In this document: positions 23,461 through 31,836 of the stretch, piece after piece | Layout: each line of letters starts with the position of its first letter | Position numbering within the stretch: position 1 is the first letter of the stretch | NCBI RefSeq assembly: GCF_022749495.1 | Contig: NZ_CP094241.1 | Span: 1,922,001 to 1,986,000, forward strand | DNA: 64,000 bases | Origin: Neisseria macacae ATCC 33926 | Lineage (GTDB): Bacteria > Pseudomonadota > Gammaproteobacteria > Burkholderiales > Neisseriaceae | Direction of reading: 5' to 3' | Program-made: the position numbers and the translations under genes | Notes under the pieces: model-generated | Seen by the model: only the letters and a program-made list of their open reading frames with translations | Databases searched by the model: none | Told to the model about the DNA's origin: nothing

Positions 23461-25806
23461 ATGATGACTACCTACCGCCGCGCCTACACCATCTTCACCG
23501 CCCTGCTGACCCTGTTCCTCATCTACACCGTCTCCACGCAAAATTGGCTGCAAACCGACCTGACCGCGCTGCTGCCGAGCGAACAGCAGCCTGACGCGCT
23601 TTTGACGGCGGCGGACAAGGCGGGCGAAGAGCAGTTGAACACGCAGGTGATTTTGCTGGCGGGCAGCAAAGACGCGGAAACGGCGTTTCAGACGACCTCC
23701 GAGATTGCGGCTTTGTGGCGTAAAAGCGGTGTGTTCGAGCAAGTGGACAGCAGCGTGACGCCCGACTTGGACAAGGTGCGCAAGGACATCGGCAAGCTGG
23801 GGCTGGCACTGCTGCCAAACGAACAGGTGCGCCTGCTGTTTGAGCATCCGCAAGCGTATTTTCAGGCGCGGGCGGAAGCGGCGGTCAACCCGTTTGCCGC
23901 GCCCTCGCCTTTGTCTTTGGAACAAGACTGGCTGGGCTTCGGGCGTTTTGTCGCAGGCAAAGCGAATCCGCAAAGCCGTTTGCAGTGGAACATGGACAAC
24001 GGAATGCTGTTCACCGAAGGCGATGACGGGAAAACTTGGGTTTGGCTGCGCGGACGGCTGGCGGCGGGCGACAATTTTTCCGGCAACGACGCCCTCCTGC
24101 CGCTGATGGCGGAAAGCCGCAAACTGGCAAAAGCCAAAGGCGCGGACACGTTGGCGGCAGGCGGCGCGCTGTTTGCCGCCGCATCCAAAACAGAGGCGGA
24201 GCAGGAAAGCCGGCTGATGAGTACGGTCGGGATGCTGCTGACCTTCGCGCTGCTGCTGTGGGTATTCCGCAGCGTCCGCGTGTTCTGGCTGACGCTGCCT
24301 TTGGCGGCGGGTATGCTGACCGGCCTGGCGGCGGCTTTGCTGTTCTTCGGCGAAGTGCATATCCTGACCATCGTCATCGGCACGAGCCTGGTCGGGATGT
24401 TGGTGGATTTCCCGCTGCACTGGCTCGCGCCTTCGGTATTCGGCACACGGGTGAAAAACGGCAAAACGGCTTTTTCAGACGACCCCGTCTGGCAGGCAGA
24501 ACCCGCCATGAAACATGTCTTGCCGAGCTTTACCGTCAGCCTGCTGATTACGGTATTGGGCTACGCGCTCTTGTGGTTCACGCCGCTGCCCGTATTGCGG
24601 CAGACCGCCGTGTTTTCAGGATTTGCGCTGGCGGGCGCGTTTGGCGCGACGGTGTTGTGGCTGCCGCCGCTGTTTCAGCGTTACCGCGCCAAAACCGTGC
24701 CGTTTGCCGCGCTGACCGAACGGCTCTACGCGCTGTCGGGTCGTCTGAAAATCCGTCTGCACAAACGCGGCTGGCTGATGGTCGGCAGCGTGTTGCTGGC
24801 GGTCGGGCTGTGGCGTAGCGACTGGCGCGACGACATCCGCCAGTGGGTCAACATGCCGTCTGAAATGCTGGCGGAAGTGCAACGCATCGGGCAGTTGAGC
24901 GGCGCGGATTTCGGCGGCAAATACTTGGTTGCCGAAGCGCCGAGCGAAGACGCTTTATTGATGAAAACCGCCGAACTCGGCCGCGCGCTGCAACCTTTAG
25001 TCGCGCAAGGCAAGCTCGTCAGCTTCCAATCTCCCGACCAGCTCCTGATGCCCGTATCCGAACAGAAAAAACTGCAAAACCGCCTGCGCGAGCTGTCCAA
25101 GCTGCCCGAAAGCCGCCAACCGCTTGTCGATATCGGCATTCCGCACAAAACCCTACGCAACGCGCTGCTGCAAGCCGCCGATGCGCCGCCGCTGACGCTT
25201 GCCGACGCGCTGAAAACCGATTTGGCGGAAGCCTGGCGGCCGCTGTATTTGGGTGAAGTCGAAAAAGGCCGTTTCGCCGCCATCGTGCGCCTGAACGGCA
25301 TGACCGACGACACCGCCGTCCGCTCCGCCGCGCAAAGCGTAGCGGGCGTACATTGGGCGGACAAACGCGCCCACCTGAACGACCTTTTCCACCATACGCG
25401 CAATCAGGCGGCATGGTTGAAACTGGCCTCCTACGCGCTGGCATGGCTGGTTTTATGGCGTATGTTCGGCATGAAGCGCGGCACCAAAATCCTTGCCGTA
25501 CCGCTTGCCGCCGCTGTCTGCACCGTCGCCGTACTCGGTCTGGCAGGCATCCCCGTCAGCCTGTTCGCCATGTTCGGCCTGCTTTTGGTGTCCGCCATCG
25601 GCGTCGATTACGCCGTCTATGCCCTCACCGCGCGACACAGCGCACCCGCGCGGCTGGGCGGGATGCTGCTCGCCGCCGCCACTACCGCCATCTCCTTCGC
25701 CCTGCTCGCCCTAAGCGGCACGCCCGCCGTCGCCGCCTTCGGCATTACGGTCACGGTCGGCGTAGCGTTCAATATTTGGCTGGCGGGGGCTTTGTTGAAA
25801 GATTGA
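23461..25806 (+). CDS. MMPL/RND-type lipid exporter
   Basis: A 781-residue membrane exporter with the duplicated RND layout: first helix (residues about 8-26), a periplasmic domain, a block of five helices (about 252-440), a second periplasmic domain, and a last block (about 655-778) with GVDYAVY. The matching conserved segment of the first half is SLVGMLVDFPLHW. MMPL exporters move lipids or polyketides across the inner membrane and are a standard part of aryl-polyene clusters together with a LolA-like carrier and a thioesterase. The gene has its own likely promoter after the DUS hairpin and a terminator at 25826. Confidence 0.9.
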   Translation: MMTTYRRAYTIFTALLTLFLIYTVSTQNWLQTDLTALLPSEQQPDALLTAADKAGEEQLNTQVILLAGSKDAETAFQTTSEIAALWRKSGVFEQVDSSVTPDLDKVRKDIGKLGLALLPNEQVRLLFEHPQAYFQARAEAAVNPFAAPSPLSLEQDWLGFGRFVAGKANPQSRLQWNMDNGMLFTEGDDGKTWVWLRGRLAAGDNFSGNDALLPLMAESRKLAKAKGADTLAAGGALFAAASKTEAEQESRLMSTVGMLLTFALLLWVFRSVRVFWLTLPLAAGMLTGLAAALLFFGEVHILTIVIGTSLVGMLVDFPLHWLAPSVFGTRVKNGKTAFSDDPVWQAEPAMKHVLPSFTVSLLITVLGYALLWFTPLPVLRQTAVFSGFALAGAFGATVLWLPPLFQRYRAKTVPFAALTERLYALSGRLKIRLHKRGWLMVGSVLLAVGLWRSDWRDDIRQWVNMPSEMLAEVQRIGQLSGADFGGKYLVAEAPSEDALLMKTAELGRALQPLVAQGKLVSFQSPDQLLMPVSEQKKLQNRLRELSKLPESRQPLVDIGIPHKTLRNALLQAADAPPLTLADALKTDLAEAWRPLYLGEVEKGRFAAIVRLNGMTDDTAVRSAAQSVAGVHWADKRAHLNDLFHHTRNQAAWLKLASYALAWLVLWRMFGMKRGTKILAVPLAAAVCTVAVLGLAGIPVSLFAMFGLLLVSAIGVDYAVYALTARHSAPARLGGMLLAAATTAISFALLALSGTPAVAAFGITVTVGVAFNIWLAGALLKD

Positions 25807-25825
25807 TGTTTAAAATTTAAAAAAC

Positions 25826-25889
25826 AAAAAGGTCGTCTGAAAACAGGTTGGCGCAAAATCCGCCATACCCGTTTTCAGACGACCTTTTT
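25826..25889 (+). terminator. DUS-pair terminator after MMPL gene
   Basis: AAAAAGGTCGTCTGAAAAC pairs with GTTTTCAGACGACCTTTTT; the T-run is strong. Confidence 0.85.
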
Positions 25890-25989
25890 GACAATATCAA
25901 ACGTAATCAAGCCGCTGTCTTCTTGCAGAACATAAGTGGTTTAAGAAACAGCCTAAGGATGCCCTTTATCCGCTCCCTCATCAAACCCA

Positions 25990-26022
25990 AATGCCTGCCT
26001 CTTTTCGGGCAGGCATTTTCAT
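25990..26022. terminator. Hairpin near the end of pyrC
   Basis: AATGCCTGCC and GGGCAGGCATT form a stem around a CTCTTTTC loop, with TTT after it on the plus strand. It lies 20 bp beyond the pyrC stop and probably serves pyrC. Confidence 0.65.
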
Positions 26023-26040
26023 GCGGTCATGGTGTGCGGC

Positions 26041-27075
26041 TCAATATTTGACTGTCCAGCCTATCTCGCCGCCCGCGCGCATCGGGACGAGTTCGCCGTC
26101 GCCGTAGGGAACGCTTGCGGGGACGGTTTGGCTTTGTTTGACGAGGGTGATCGTGTCGGTGTTTTCGGGAATGCCGTAGAACCTTGCGCCGTTTTTCGAG
26201 GCGAAGGCTTCGAGTTTGTCCAACGCGCCTGCTTTTTCAAACACTTCGGCGTAAAGCTCGATGGCGGTCATGGCGCTGAACATGCCGGCGCAGCCGCAAG
26301 CGTTTTCTTTGGCGGATTTGGCGTGCGGCGCGGAGTCAGTGCCGAGGAAGAATTTATGCGCCTTCTCGCCGGTAACGGCGGCGACCAATGCCTGACGGTG
26401 GGTTTCGCGTTTGAGTACGGGCAGGCAGAAATGATGGGGGCGCACGCCGCCGACCAAGAGGTCGTTGCGGTTGAGCAGGAGGTGTTGCGGGGTCACGGAG
26501 GCGGCAACGTTGTCGCCTGCGTCCAAAACCAAGCGGGCGGCTTCGGCGGTGGTGATGTGTTCAAACACGACTTTAAGATTCGGCACTTGCGCCAAAACGG
26601 GTTTCATTACGCGCTCGATAAAGGCGGCTTCGCGGTCGAAAATGTCGATTTCGGGGTCGGTTACTTCGCCGTGAACGAGGAACAGGATGCCTTGTTTTGC
26701 CATTTCTTCCAACACGGGGATGAGTTTGAACAGGTCGGTTACGCCGGAATCGGAATTGGTCGTCGCGCCTGCGGGGTAGAGTTTGAAGGCGACGATACCG
26801 GCGGCCTTAGCTTTGCGCACCAGCTCGGGCGTGGCTTGGTCGGTCAGGTAAAGCGTCATCAACGGCTCAAACGCGCTGCCTTCGGGCAACGCCGCCATGA
26901 TGCGCGCTTTGTAGGCAAGCGCGTCGGCAACGCCGACGACGGGCGGTTTGAGGTTGGGCATGATGACGGCGCGCCCCATCTGGCGGGCGGTATAGGGTGC
27001 AACGGCTTTGAGCGCGTCGCCGTCGCGCAGGTGCAGGTGCATATCGTCGGGGCGGGTTATGGTCAGGGTTTGCAT
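26041..27075 (-). CDS. pyrC: Dihydroorotase
   Basis: A 344-residue class II dihydroorotase of pyrimidine synthesis, which interconverts carbamoyl-aspartate and dihydroorotate. The metal-site motif DDMHLHLRDG lies at residues about 10-19. KLYPAG (candidate carbamylated lysine), the conserved HGEVTDPEIDIFDREA, EHITTAEA, TPQHLLLNRND and GTDSAPH follow in the right order. Length is normal. The gene stands alone between the MMPL terminator and a DUS-rich spacer. Confidence 0.96.
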   Translation of the reverse strand: MQTLTITRPDDMHLHLRDGDALKAVAPYTARQMGRAVIMPNLKPPVVGVADALAYKARIMAALPEGSAFEPLMTLYLTDQATPELVRKAKAAGIVAFKLYPAGATTNSDSGVTDLFKLIPVLEEMAKQGILFLVHGEVTDPEIDIFDREAAFIERVMKPVLAQVPNLKVVFEHITTAEAARLVLDAGDNVAASVTPQHLLLNRNDLLVGGVRPHHFCLPVLKRETHRQALVAAVTGEKAHKFFLGTDSAPHAKSAKENACGCAGMFSAMTAIELYAEVFEKAGALDKLEAFASKNGARFYGIPENTDTITLVKQSQTVPASVPYGDGELVPMRAGGEIGWTVKY

Positions 27076-27144
27076 GGGTGTTCCTTTTTAGATTTTTGGG
27101 TTTCAGACGACCCCTTGATGCTCCCTTAAAGGTCGTCTGAAAGG

Positions 27145-27747
27145 CTATTGCACAAGGACAGGCTTGCCGTTGTAGGACTGATGCGTCAGGTAAAACACCG
27201 CCTGCACGGGCAGCTGGTCGGACGGGGTGGTTTTGACGGTCAACAGGGTTTCTTCCGAGCTGCCCGAAGCGCGCCACGCGTAGGACAACTGGCGGATCGG
27301 AACCGGAGATTCGGAGGCTTGATCGGTGCGCAATTCGTTGTTCAGACCCTTCGGCGGGTTTTCCACCAATACCATAAACTGCTTGCGTATCAAGTTTTCG
27401 TCCGCCCGCGCCGTCTTCACGCTGCAACTGTCGCCGGTCAGGCTCAAATAATAATCCGCGCCGTCCTGCGTTTTCTTCCAAACGGCAAGCGCATCCGGCT
27501 CGATGAAACCTGCGGGCAGCCTGCCGATTTCTTCCGCGTTCAAAGCCGTCAGCTTTTCATTATCGGCAAACGAGCGCACTTTATCGGCAGCCCCGTCAAA
27601 AGCGACGCAGCCTTGACGGAACAATTCCGCCGCCGCGTTCGCACGATCCGCCATCTGCTCGGGCGGCACTTCTTCCCTGCCGCACGCCGTCAATAAAACG
27701 GAGAAAACAGCAAGCGTCAAAAGTCTTGAAATCGGACGTTTCGCCAT
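27145..27747 (-). CDS. Hypothetical lipoprotein, 200 aa
   Basis: A predicted lipoprotein: signal MAKRPISRLLTLAVFSVLLTAC with lipobox LTAC (Cys22). The mature part is mixed alpha/beta with a Cys pair in RQGCVAFDG and GDSCSVKT and ends in VFYLTHQSYNGKPVLVQ. I do not recognise a named family. It follows tusA on the same strand by 13 bp (27748-27760) with a mucDUS in the gap, so the two may be cotranscribed. Confidence 0.75.
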   Translation of the reverse strand: MAKRPISRLLTLAVFSVLLTACGREEVPPEQMADRANAAAELFRQGCVAFDGAADKVRSFADNEKLTALNAEEIGRLPAGFIEPDALAVWKKTQDGADYYLSLTGDSCSVKTARADENLIRKQFMVLVENPPKGLNNELRTDQASESPVPIRQLSYAWRASGSSEETLLTVKTTPSDQLPVQAVFYLTHQSYNGKPVLVQ

Positions 27748-27760
27748 TTTCAGACGACCT

Positions 27761-27985
27761 CTATTTGTGTTTCACAACCAGCGTGAACACGCCGTCTTCT
27801 TCGCGCGATTCGAGCAAGACATGTCCGGTCTGACGGCAAAACGCCTCAAAATCGCCGGGCGCGCCGCCGTCGGTCGCCAACACGGTCAGGACTTCGCCCG
27901 CCTGCATTTGCGCCAAGGCTTTTTTGGTTTTCAAAATCGGCAAAGGGCATCTGAGCCCCTTCAGGTCTAAGGTGTGTGCATTCAT
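27761..27985 (-). CDS. tusA: TusA-family sulfurtransferase
   Basis: A 74-residue protein with the TusA/YeeD signature LDLKGLRCPLPILKTKKAL, the catalytic Cys in CPLP near residue 13, and the family end FTLVVKHK. TusA proteins carry persulfide sulfur, for example to 2-thiouridine synthesis. The start ATG follows the divergent promoter region shared with the CNP1-like gene. A second family member elsewhere in the genome cannot be excluded. Confidence 0.88.
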   Translation of the reverse strand: MNAHTLDLKGLRCPLPILKTKKALAQMQAGEVLTVLATDGGAPGDFEAFCRQTGHVLLESREEDGVFTLVVKHK

Positions 27986-28093
27986 ATTTTCCGATGTTCC
28001 GTTAAAAGGATTAACATGAATTATACCGTACTTACTTGCACCCCACCCCGCCGAACCCATAAAATAAAGCCGTTTTTCACTTTGGAGCACACC

Positions 28094-28705
28094 ATGCGCC
28101 GTCTCGCCCTCCTGACCCTCTGCCTCGCCGCCACGGCAGTCAACGCCGCCGGATTCAGCGAAAAAGATACCCCCTTCAACACACGCTACAAAGAAAGCCC
28201 CGAAGAAGCCGCAGCCCGCGAGTTCGCCGAACAAAAAACCGCGCTCCCGCCACTGCCCGACACCCAATCCGGCGACTGGTTCGACCTCTACGTCAGCGAA
28301 GACTACGGTAAGCAGCCCAAAATCCTCCTCAGCAGCCTGCAAATCATGCCCTCTCCCGACGGCAGCATCCGCTACATCCTCAACGTCCGTTCCGACAAAG
28401 GTCATGACAACCTGACCGTCGAAGGCCTCTTCTGCGCCCGTTCTTCCTTCACATACGGCAAAGACAAACGCTCGTCTTATAAAGTGTTCGGCTACGGCGA
28501 CACCGTCAACCGCCGCTGGATCGAGCCGCGCAAAGCCGAATGGAAACCCATAGGCTCGACCTTCAACAAAAACGACGCGATGCGCGCCGTCCTCTACCAG
28601 GCCTTCTGTGTCGACGGCGTACCGAACACCACCGAAGGCCTGGTCAAACGCCTCAAAGAACGCGCCGGACGCTACGCGCCGAAAATGGTGCGCCACGACA
28701 AATAA
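28094..28705 (+). CDS. CNP1-like family exported protein
   Basis: A 203-residue exported protein: signal peptide MRRLALLTLCLAATAVNAA, then the CNP1-like pattern DWFDLYVSEDYGKQPKILLSSLQIMPSPDGSIRYILNVRS and VEGLFCARSSF. The CNP1 ('cryptic neisserial protein 1') family is restricted mainly to beta-proteobacteria and has no known function. Two Cys residues may pair. Its terminator is a DUS pair split by an IS (see the element at 28753). Confidence 0.85.
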   Translation: MRRLALLTLCLAATAVNAAGFSEKDTPFNTRYKESPEEAAAREFAEQKTALPPLPDTQSGDWFDLYVSEDYGKQPKILLSSLQIMPSPDGSIRYILNVRSDKGHDNLTVEGLFCARSSFTYGKDKRSSYKVFGYGDTVNRRWIEPRKAEWKPIGSTFNKNDAMRAVLYQAFCVDGVPNTTEGLVKRLKERAGRYAPKMVRHDK

Positions 28706-28792
28706 AAGCCGTTTGACGGTTTCAAACATCAAAAAAGGTCGTCTGAAATATTTGAACTGGCCCCCAAATCTTGGACACTCATAAAAGCCTAT

Positions 28793-29626
28793 TCAGGCGC
28801 TCTGTGCAAGCTGGGTTCTGTATGCGACAGGACTCAGCTTTTTCAATTTCAAACTGTAACGCTCCCGGTTGTAGTAATCCATATAGTCATCTATCTGCTT
28901 CATCAATTCATCTACCGTCAATTCACCTGCGTTATAGAAACACTCCGTCTTTAACACCGCAAAGAAGCTTTCCATCGGCGCATTGTCCCAACAGTTCGCC
29001 TTTCGCGACATGCTTTGAACCATGGAATACTCCGCAAGCAATTCCCTATATCCCGACGTACGGTACAGCACGCCTTGGTCCGAATGCAGCATCGTTCCTT
29101 TAGCAGTCAGACGGGGGGCGGCTTTTTCGAGCATTTCCTTCACCATTTCGCTGTCGGCTCTGCGGCTCATGGCGTAGGCGACGATCTCGCGGTTGAACAA
29201 GTCCAAGATTGGCGAGAGGTACAGTTTGCCGTCCTTCCCTTTGAGTTCGGTAACGTCGGTCAGTCATTTTTCGTTGGGCTTTCGGGCTTTGAACCGGCGT
29301 TTGAGGAGGTGTTCCGATATCTCGCCCATGGCGGGATGGCGGTAGGCTTTTTTCGCCCGTATGAGGGCTTTCAGTTCCATCTGCTTCATCAACCGCGCCA
29401 CTTTTTTGCGGTTCCAACCCAATGCTGCGGCAATGCGCCTTTGTCCGTAGCGTCCTTTATGCCGCCGGTAGGTTTCGACAAGGAGGGCTTTGTCGGCTGC
29501 GTCGGTGTCGGGCCGGTCTTGACGGTGGTAGTAAAAGCTGCTTTTGGGCAGGTTTGCGATGTGCAGCAGGTATTTGAGCGGGTGTTGCGCCCTCAGTGTT
29601 TGGACGGTTTGGCTTTGTCCTTTTCG
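28793..29626 (-). pseudogene. IS3-family transposase OrfB, nonsense-mutated
   Basis: The OrfB frame of copy A. Compared with copy B, codon TGG of the motif NEKWLTDVTE is TGA here (29264-29266), so translation stops just before the first catalytic Asp. The remaining downstream part (28793-29206) still has HSDQG and the SMSRKANCWDN...ESFF region with intact DDE residues. A few other amino-acid changes occur. Copy A is therefore unlikely to move on its own, but copy B could act in trans. Confidence 0.88.
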
Positions 29627-29943
29627 GTCTGTTTTTGGCTGAGGGCTTTTAACTCCTTTAGGTAGGCGACCTCTGCGCGCATATAGCACAACTCTTCGAT
29701 AAGCTCTGCCTGCGTTTTTTCTTGGTCGGGTTTGTCGGCGATGAAGGGGTTTTTGCGGTGTTGGGGCATGGTTTTGGATTGGGGATGTTCGAGTGCGCCG
29801 ATACCGCCTTCTTGATAGGCGCGTATCCATCGTCTCAGGTGGGTTCGGGAAATGCCGTAGTGGTCTGCGGTACGTTGTTGGCTGCGTATATGCAGGTAGT
29901 GGAGTACGGCTTGGTATTTGAAGTGTAATGTATATTTGCTCAT
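29593..29943 (-). CDS. IS3-family transposase OrfA (copy A)
   Basis: A 116-residue OrfA with an N-terminal helix-turn-helix (RSQQRTADHYGISRTHLRRWIRAY) and a coiled-coil C-terminus (QAELIEELCYMRAEVAYLKELKAL). It overlaps OrfB in a shifted frame, as in IS3 elements that use a -1 frameshift at an A-rich site (GAAAAGG). Confidence 0.9.
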   Translation of the reverse strand: MSKYTLHFKYQAVLHYLHIRSQQRTADHYGISRTHLRRWIRAYQEGGIGALEHPQSKTMPQHRKNPFIADKPDQEKTQAELIEELCYMRAEVAYLKELKALSQKQTEKDKAKPSKH

Positions 29944-30036
29944 AAAAAAACTGCACCTTGTGAGTTGGAGGGGATGTCCAACTTTTGGGGTGCAGTTCAA
30001 TTTTCAGACGACCTTTGCCGTATTTCAAACCGTCAA

Positions 30037-31425
30037 TCAGCGCGGATGAACCATATCGGCGGGAACGACCAGTTCGTCAAACTCTTCGCCTGTCAGCAAG
30101 CCCAACTCAACGGCGGTTTCGCGCAGCGATTTGTCGTTTTTATAGGCGGTTTTGGCGACTTTAGCGGCGTTTTCGTAGCCGATTTTGCGGTTCAGCGCGG
30201 TAACGAGCATCAAGGAATGGTGCAGGAAATAGTCGATTTTTTCCGGCACGGGTTCGATGCCCTCGGCGCAGTTTTCGTTGAAGCTGTTGCACGCGTCGCC
30301 CAAGAGGCGGATGGATTGCAAGAGGTTGTAGGCGATAACGGGCATATAGACGTTCAGCTCGAAATTGCCCGACGCGCCCGCCATGCCGATGGTGACGTCG
30401 TTGCCGAACACTTGGCAGCACACCATGGTCATCGCCTCGCATTGGGTTGGGTTGACTTTGCCCGGCATGATGGACGAACCCGGCTCGTTTTCGGGAATTT
30501 TGATTTCGCCCAAACCGCAGCGCGGGCCGCTTGCCAGCCAGCGGATGTCGTTGGCAATTTTGTTCAGGCTTGCCGCCAGCGTTTTCAGTGCACCCGAAGC
30601 GGCAACGGCTGCATCGCGTCCGCCCAAGGCTTCAAATTTGTTCGGCGCGCTGACAAATGGCAGGCCGGACAATTCGGCGAGTTTGGCGGCGGCTTTTTCG
30701 GCGTATTCGGGATGGCTGTTCAAGCCCGTACCGACCGCCGTGCCGCCCAAGGCGAGTTCGTATAAACCTTTGAGCGCGTCGTTCAGACGACCTAAGCCGT
30801 GGTCGAGCTGGGAAACGTAGCCGGAAAATTCTTGACCCAAAGTCAGCGGCGTTGCGTCCTGCAAGTGGGTGCGACCGATTTTGACGATGGGGGCGAAGGC
30901 TTGGGCTTTTTTGTCCAAGGTGTCACGCAGGGCTTTTACCGCCGGAATAAGGTGGCGGTTGATTTCAATCGCGGCGGCGACGTGGATGGCGGTCGGGAAC
31001 GCGTCGTTGGTCGATTGCGCGTGGTTCACATGGTCGTTGGGATGGACGGGCTGGTACGCCGCCAAACCCGTACCGGCGATTTCGTTGGCGCGGTTCGCCA
31101 GCACTTCATTCATGTTCATATTGGATTGCGTGCCGGAGCCGGTCTGCCATACTACTAAAGGAAACTGCCCGTCGAGCTTGCCGTTCAACACGTCGTCCGC
31201 CGCCTGCGTAATCAAATCCGCCTGCTCAGGCTTAATCCTGCCGAGGGAAACATTGGTGGCGGCTGCGGCTTTTTTCACCAGCGCCAAAGCATAAATCAAC
31301 GGCTGCGGCAGGGTTTCGCCGCCGATTTTGAAATTGTTGCGGCTGCGCTGGGTCTGCGCGCCCCAATAGGCTTCGGACGGGACTTCGACATTGCCCATGG
31401 TGTCGTGTTCGGTACGGGTGCTCAT
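30037..31425 (-). CDS. fumC: Class II fumarate hydratase
   Basis: A 462-residue iron-independent fumarase of the TCA cycle (fumarate to malate). Clear signatures are TEHDTMGNVEVP, SGTQSNMNMNEV, THLQDATPLTLGQEF and the superfamily motif GSSIMPGKVNP. Length is normal for FumC. Its stop lies 38 bp right of IS copy A, and no separate terminator for it is apparent beyond the split DUS pair. Confidence 0.97.
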   Translation of the reverse strand: MSTRTEHDTMGNVEVPSEAYWGAQTQRSRNNFKIGGETLPQPLIYALALVKKAAAATNVSLGRIKPEQADLITQAADDVLNGKLDGQFPLVVWQTGSGTQSNMNMNEVLANRANEIAGTGLAAYQPVHPNDHVNHAQSTNDAFPTAIHVAAAIEINRHLIPAVKALRDTLDKKAQAFAPIVKIGRTHLQDATPLTLGQEFSGYVSQLDHGLGRLNDALKGLYELALGGTAVGTGLNSHPEYAEKAAAKLAELSGLPFVSAPNKFEALGGRDAAVAASGALKTLAASLNKIANDIRWLASGPRCGLGEIKIPENEPGSSIMPGKVNPTQCEAMTMVCCQVFGNDVTIGMAGASGNFELNVYMPVIAYNLLQSIRLLGDACNSFNENCAEGIEPVPEKIDYFLHHSLMLVTALNRKIGYENAAKVAKTAYKNDKSLRETAVELGLLTGEEFDELVVPADMVHPR

Positions 31426-31611
31426 GCGTTTCTCCTAAATTAAATGATAATGCAAATAATTTGCAAGCGTATTATAGCGGGCAGGAGGTCGTCTGAAAAG
31501 CGGGGGAAGGAGGTTTGAAATAAGCAGTTTCGGACGGCGTTTTGAAAGCTGAAAAGAAGATTGAGACAGACGAAGGAATTGTGTTTAACCTGTTTGGGCT
31601 ATGCCAAAATG

Positions 31612-31768
31612 TATAGTGGATTAACTTTAAATCAGGACAAGGCGACGAAGCCGCAGACAGTACAGATAGTACGGAACCGATTCACTTGGTGCTTTAGCAC
31701 CTTAGAGAATCGTTCTCTTTGAGCTAAGGCGAGGCAACGCCGTACTGGTTTAAAGTTAATCCACTATA
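31612..31768. repeat. Correia element (long form, 157 bp)
   Basis: TATAGTGGATTAA and TTAATCCACTATA ends enclose the core plus the roughly 50-bp block (GAACCGATTCACTTGGTGC...GAATCGTTCTCTTTGAGC) that in pathogenic Neisseria carries an IHF site. It lies between fumC and pta. Confidence 0.95.
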
Positions 31769-31812
31769 AAAAGGTCGTCTGAAACCTTATTGATAGGTTT
31801 TCAGACGACCTG
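31768..31812 (-). terminator. DUS-pair terminator after pta
   Basis: AAAAGGTCGTCTGAAACCT pairs with AGGTTTTCAGACGACCT. It lies 24 bp beyond the pta stop and touches the CREE. Confidence 0.82.
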
Positions 31813-31836
31813 TGTTTACTTTAAAAATTCAAGTAA

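Larger units (their letters stand above)
28753..29999 (-). mobile_element. IS3-family element (IS150-like), copy A, 1247 bp
   Basis: The ends are TGAACTGGCCCCCAAATC and, on the other side, ACTTTTGGGGTGCAGTTCA, an imperfect inverted repeat of about 25 bp. It is flanked by 3-bp direct repeats ATT (28750-28752, 30000-30002). It carries OrfA and a nonsense-broken OrfB on the minus strand. It is the same length as copy B at 33903-35149 and nearly identical by eye. Confidence 0.93.
28735..30018. terminator. DUS-pair terminator split by an IS3-family element
   Basis: AAAAAAGGTCGTCTGAAATATT lies left of the element and ATTTTCAGACGACCTTT right of it. Without the 1247-bp IS and one ATT copy they would make a normal DUS hairpin after the CNP1-like gene. 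Confidence 0.8.

Noticed and set aside
24853..24864. ATGCCGTCTGAA, the DUS dialect of pathogenic Neisseria
   Set aside because: A single copy inside the MMPL coding sequence, in a codon context (MPSEM) that explains it; not evidence of origin.
26029..27129. Plus-strand 366-codon frame over pyrC
   Set aside because: Antisense shadow of a well-supported dihydroorotase gene.
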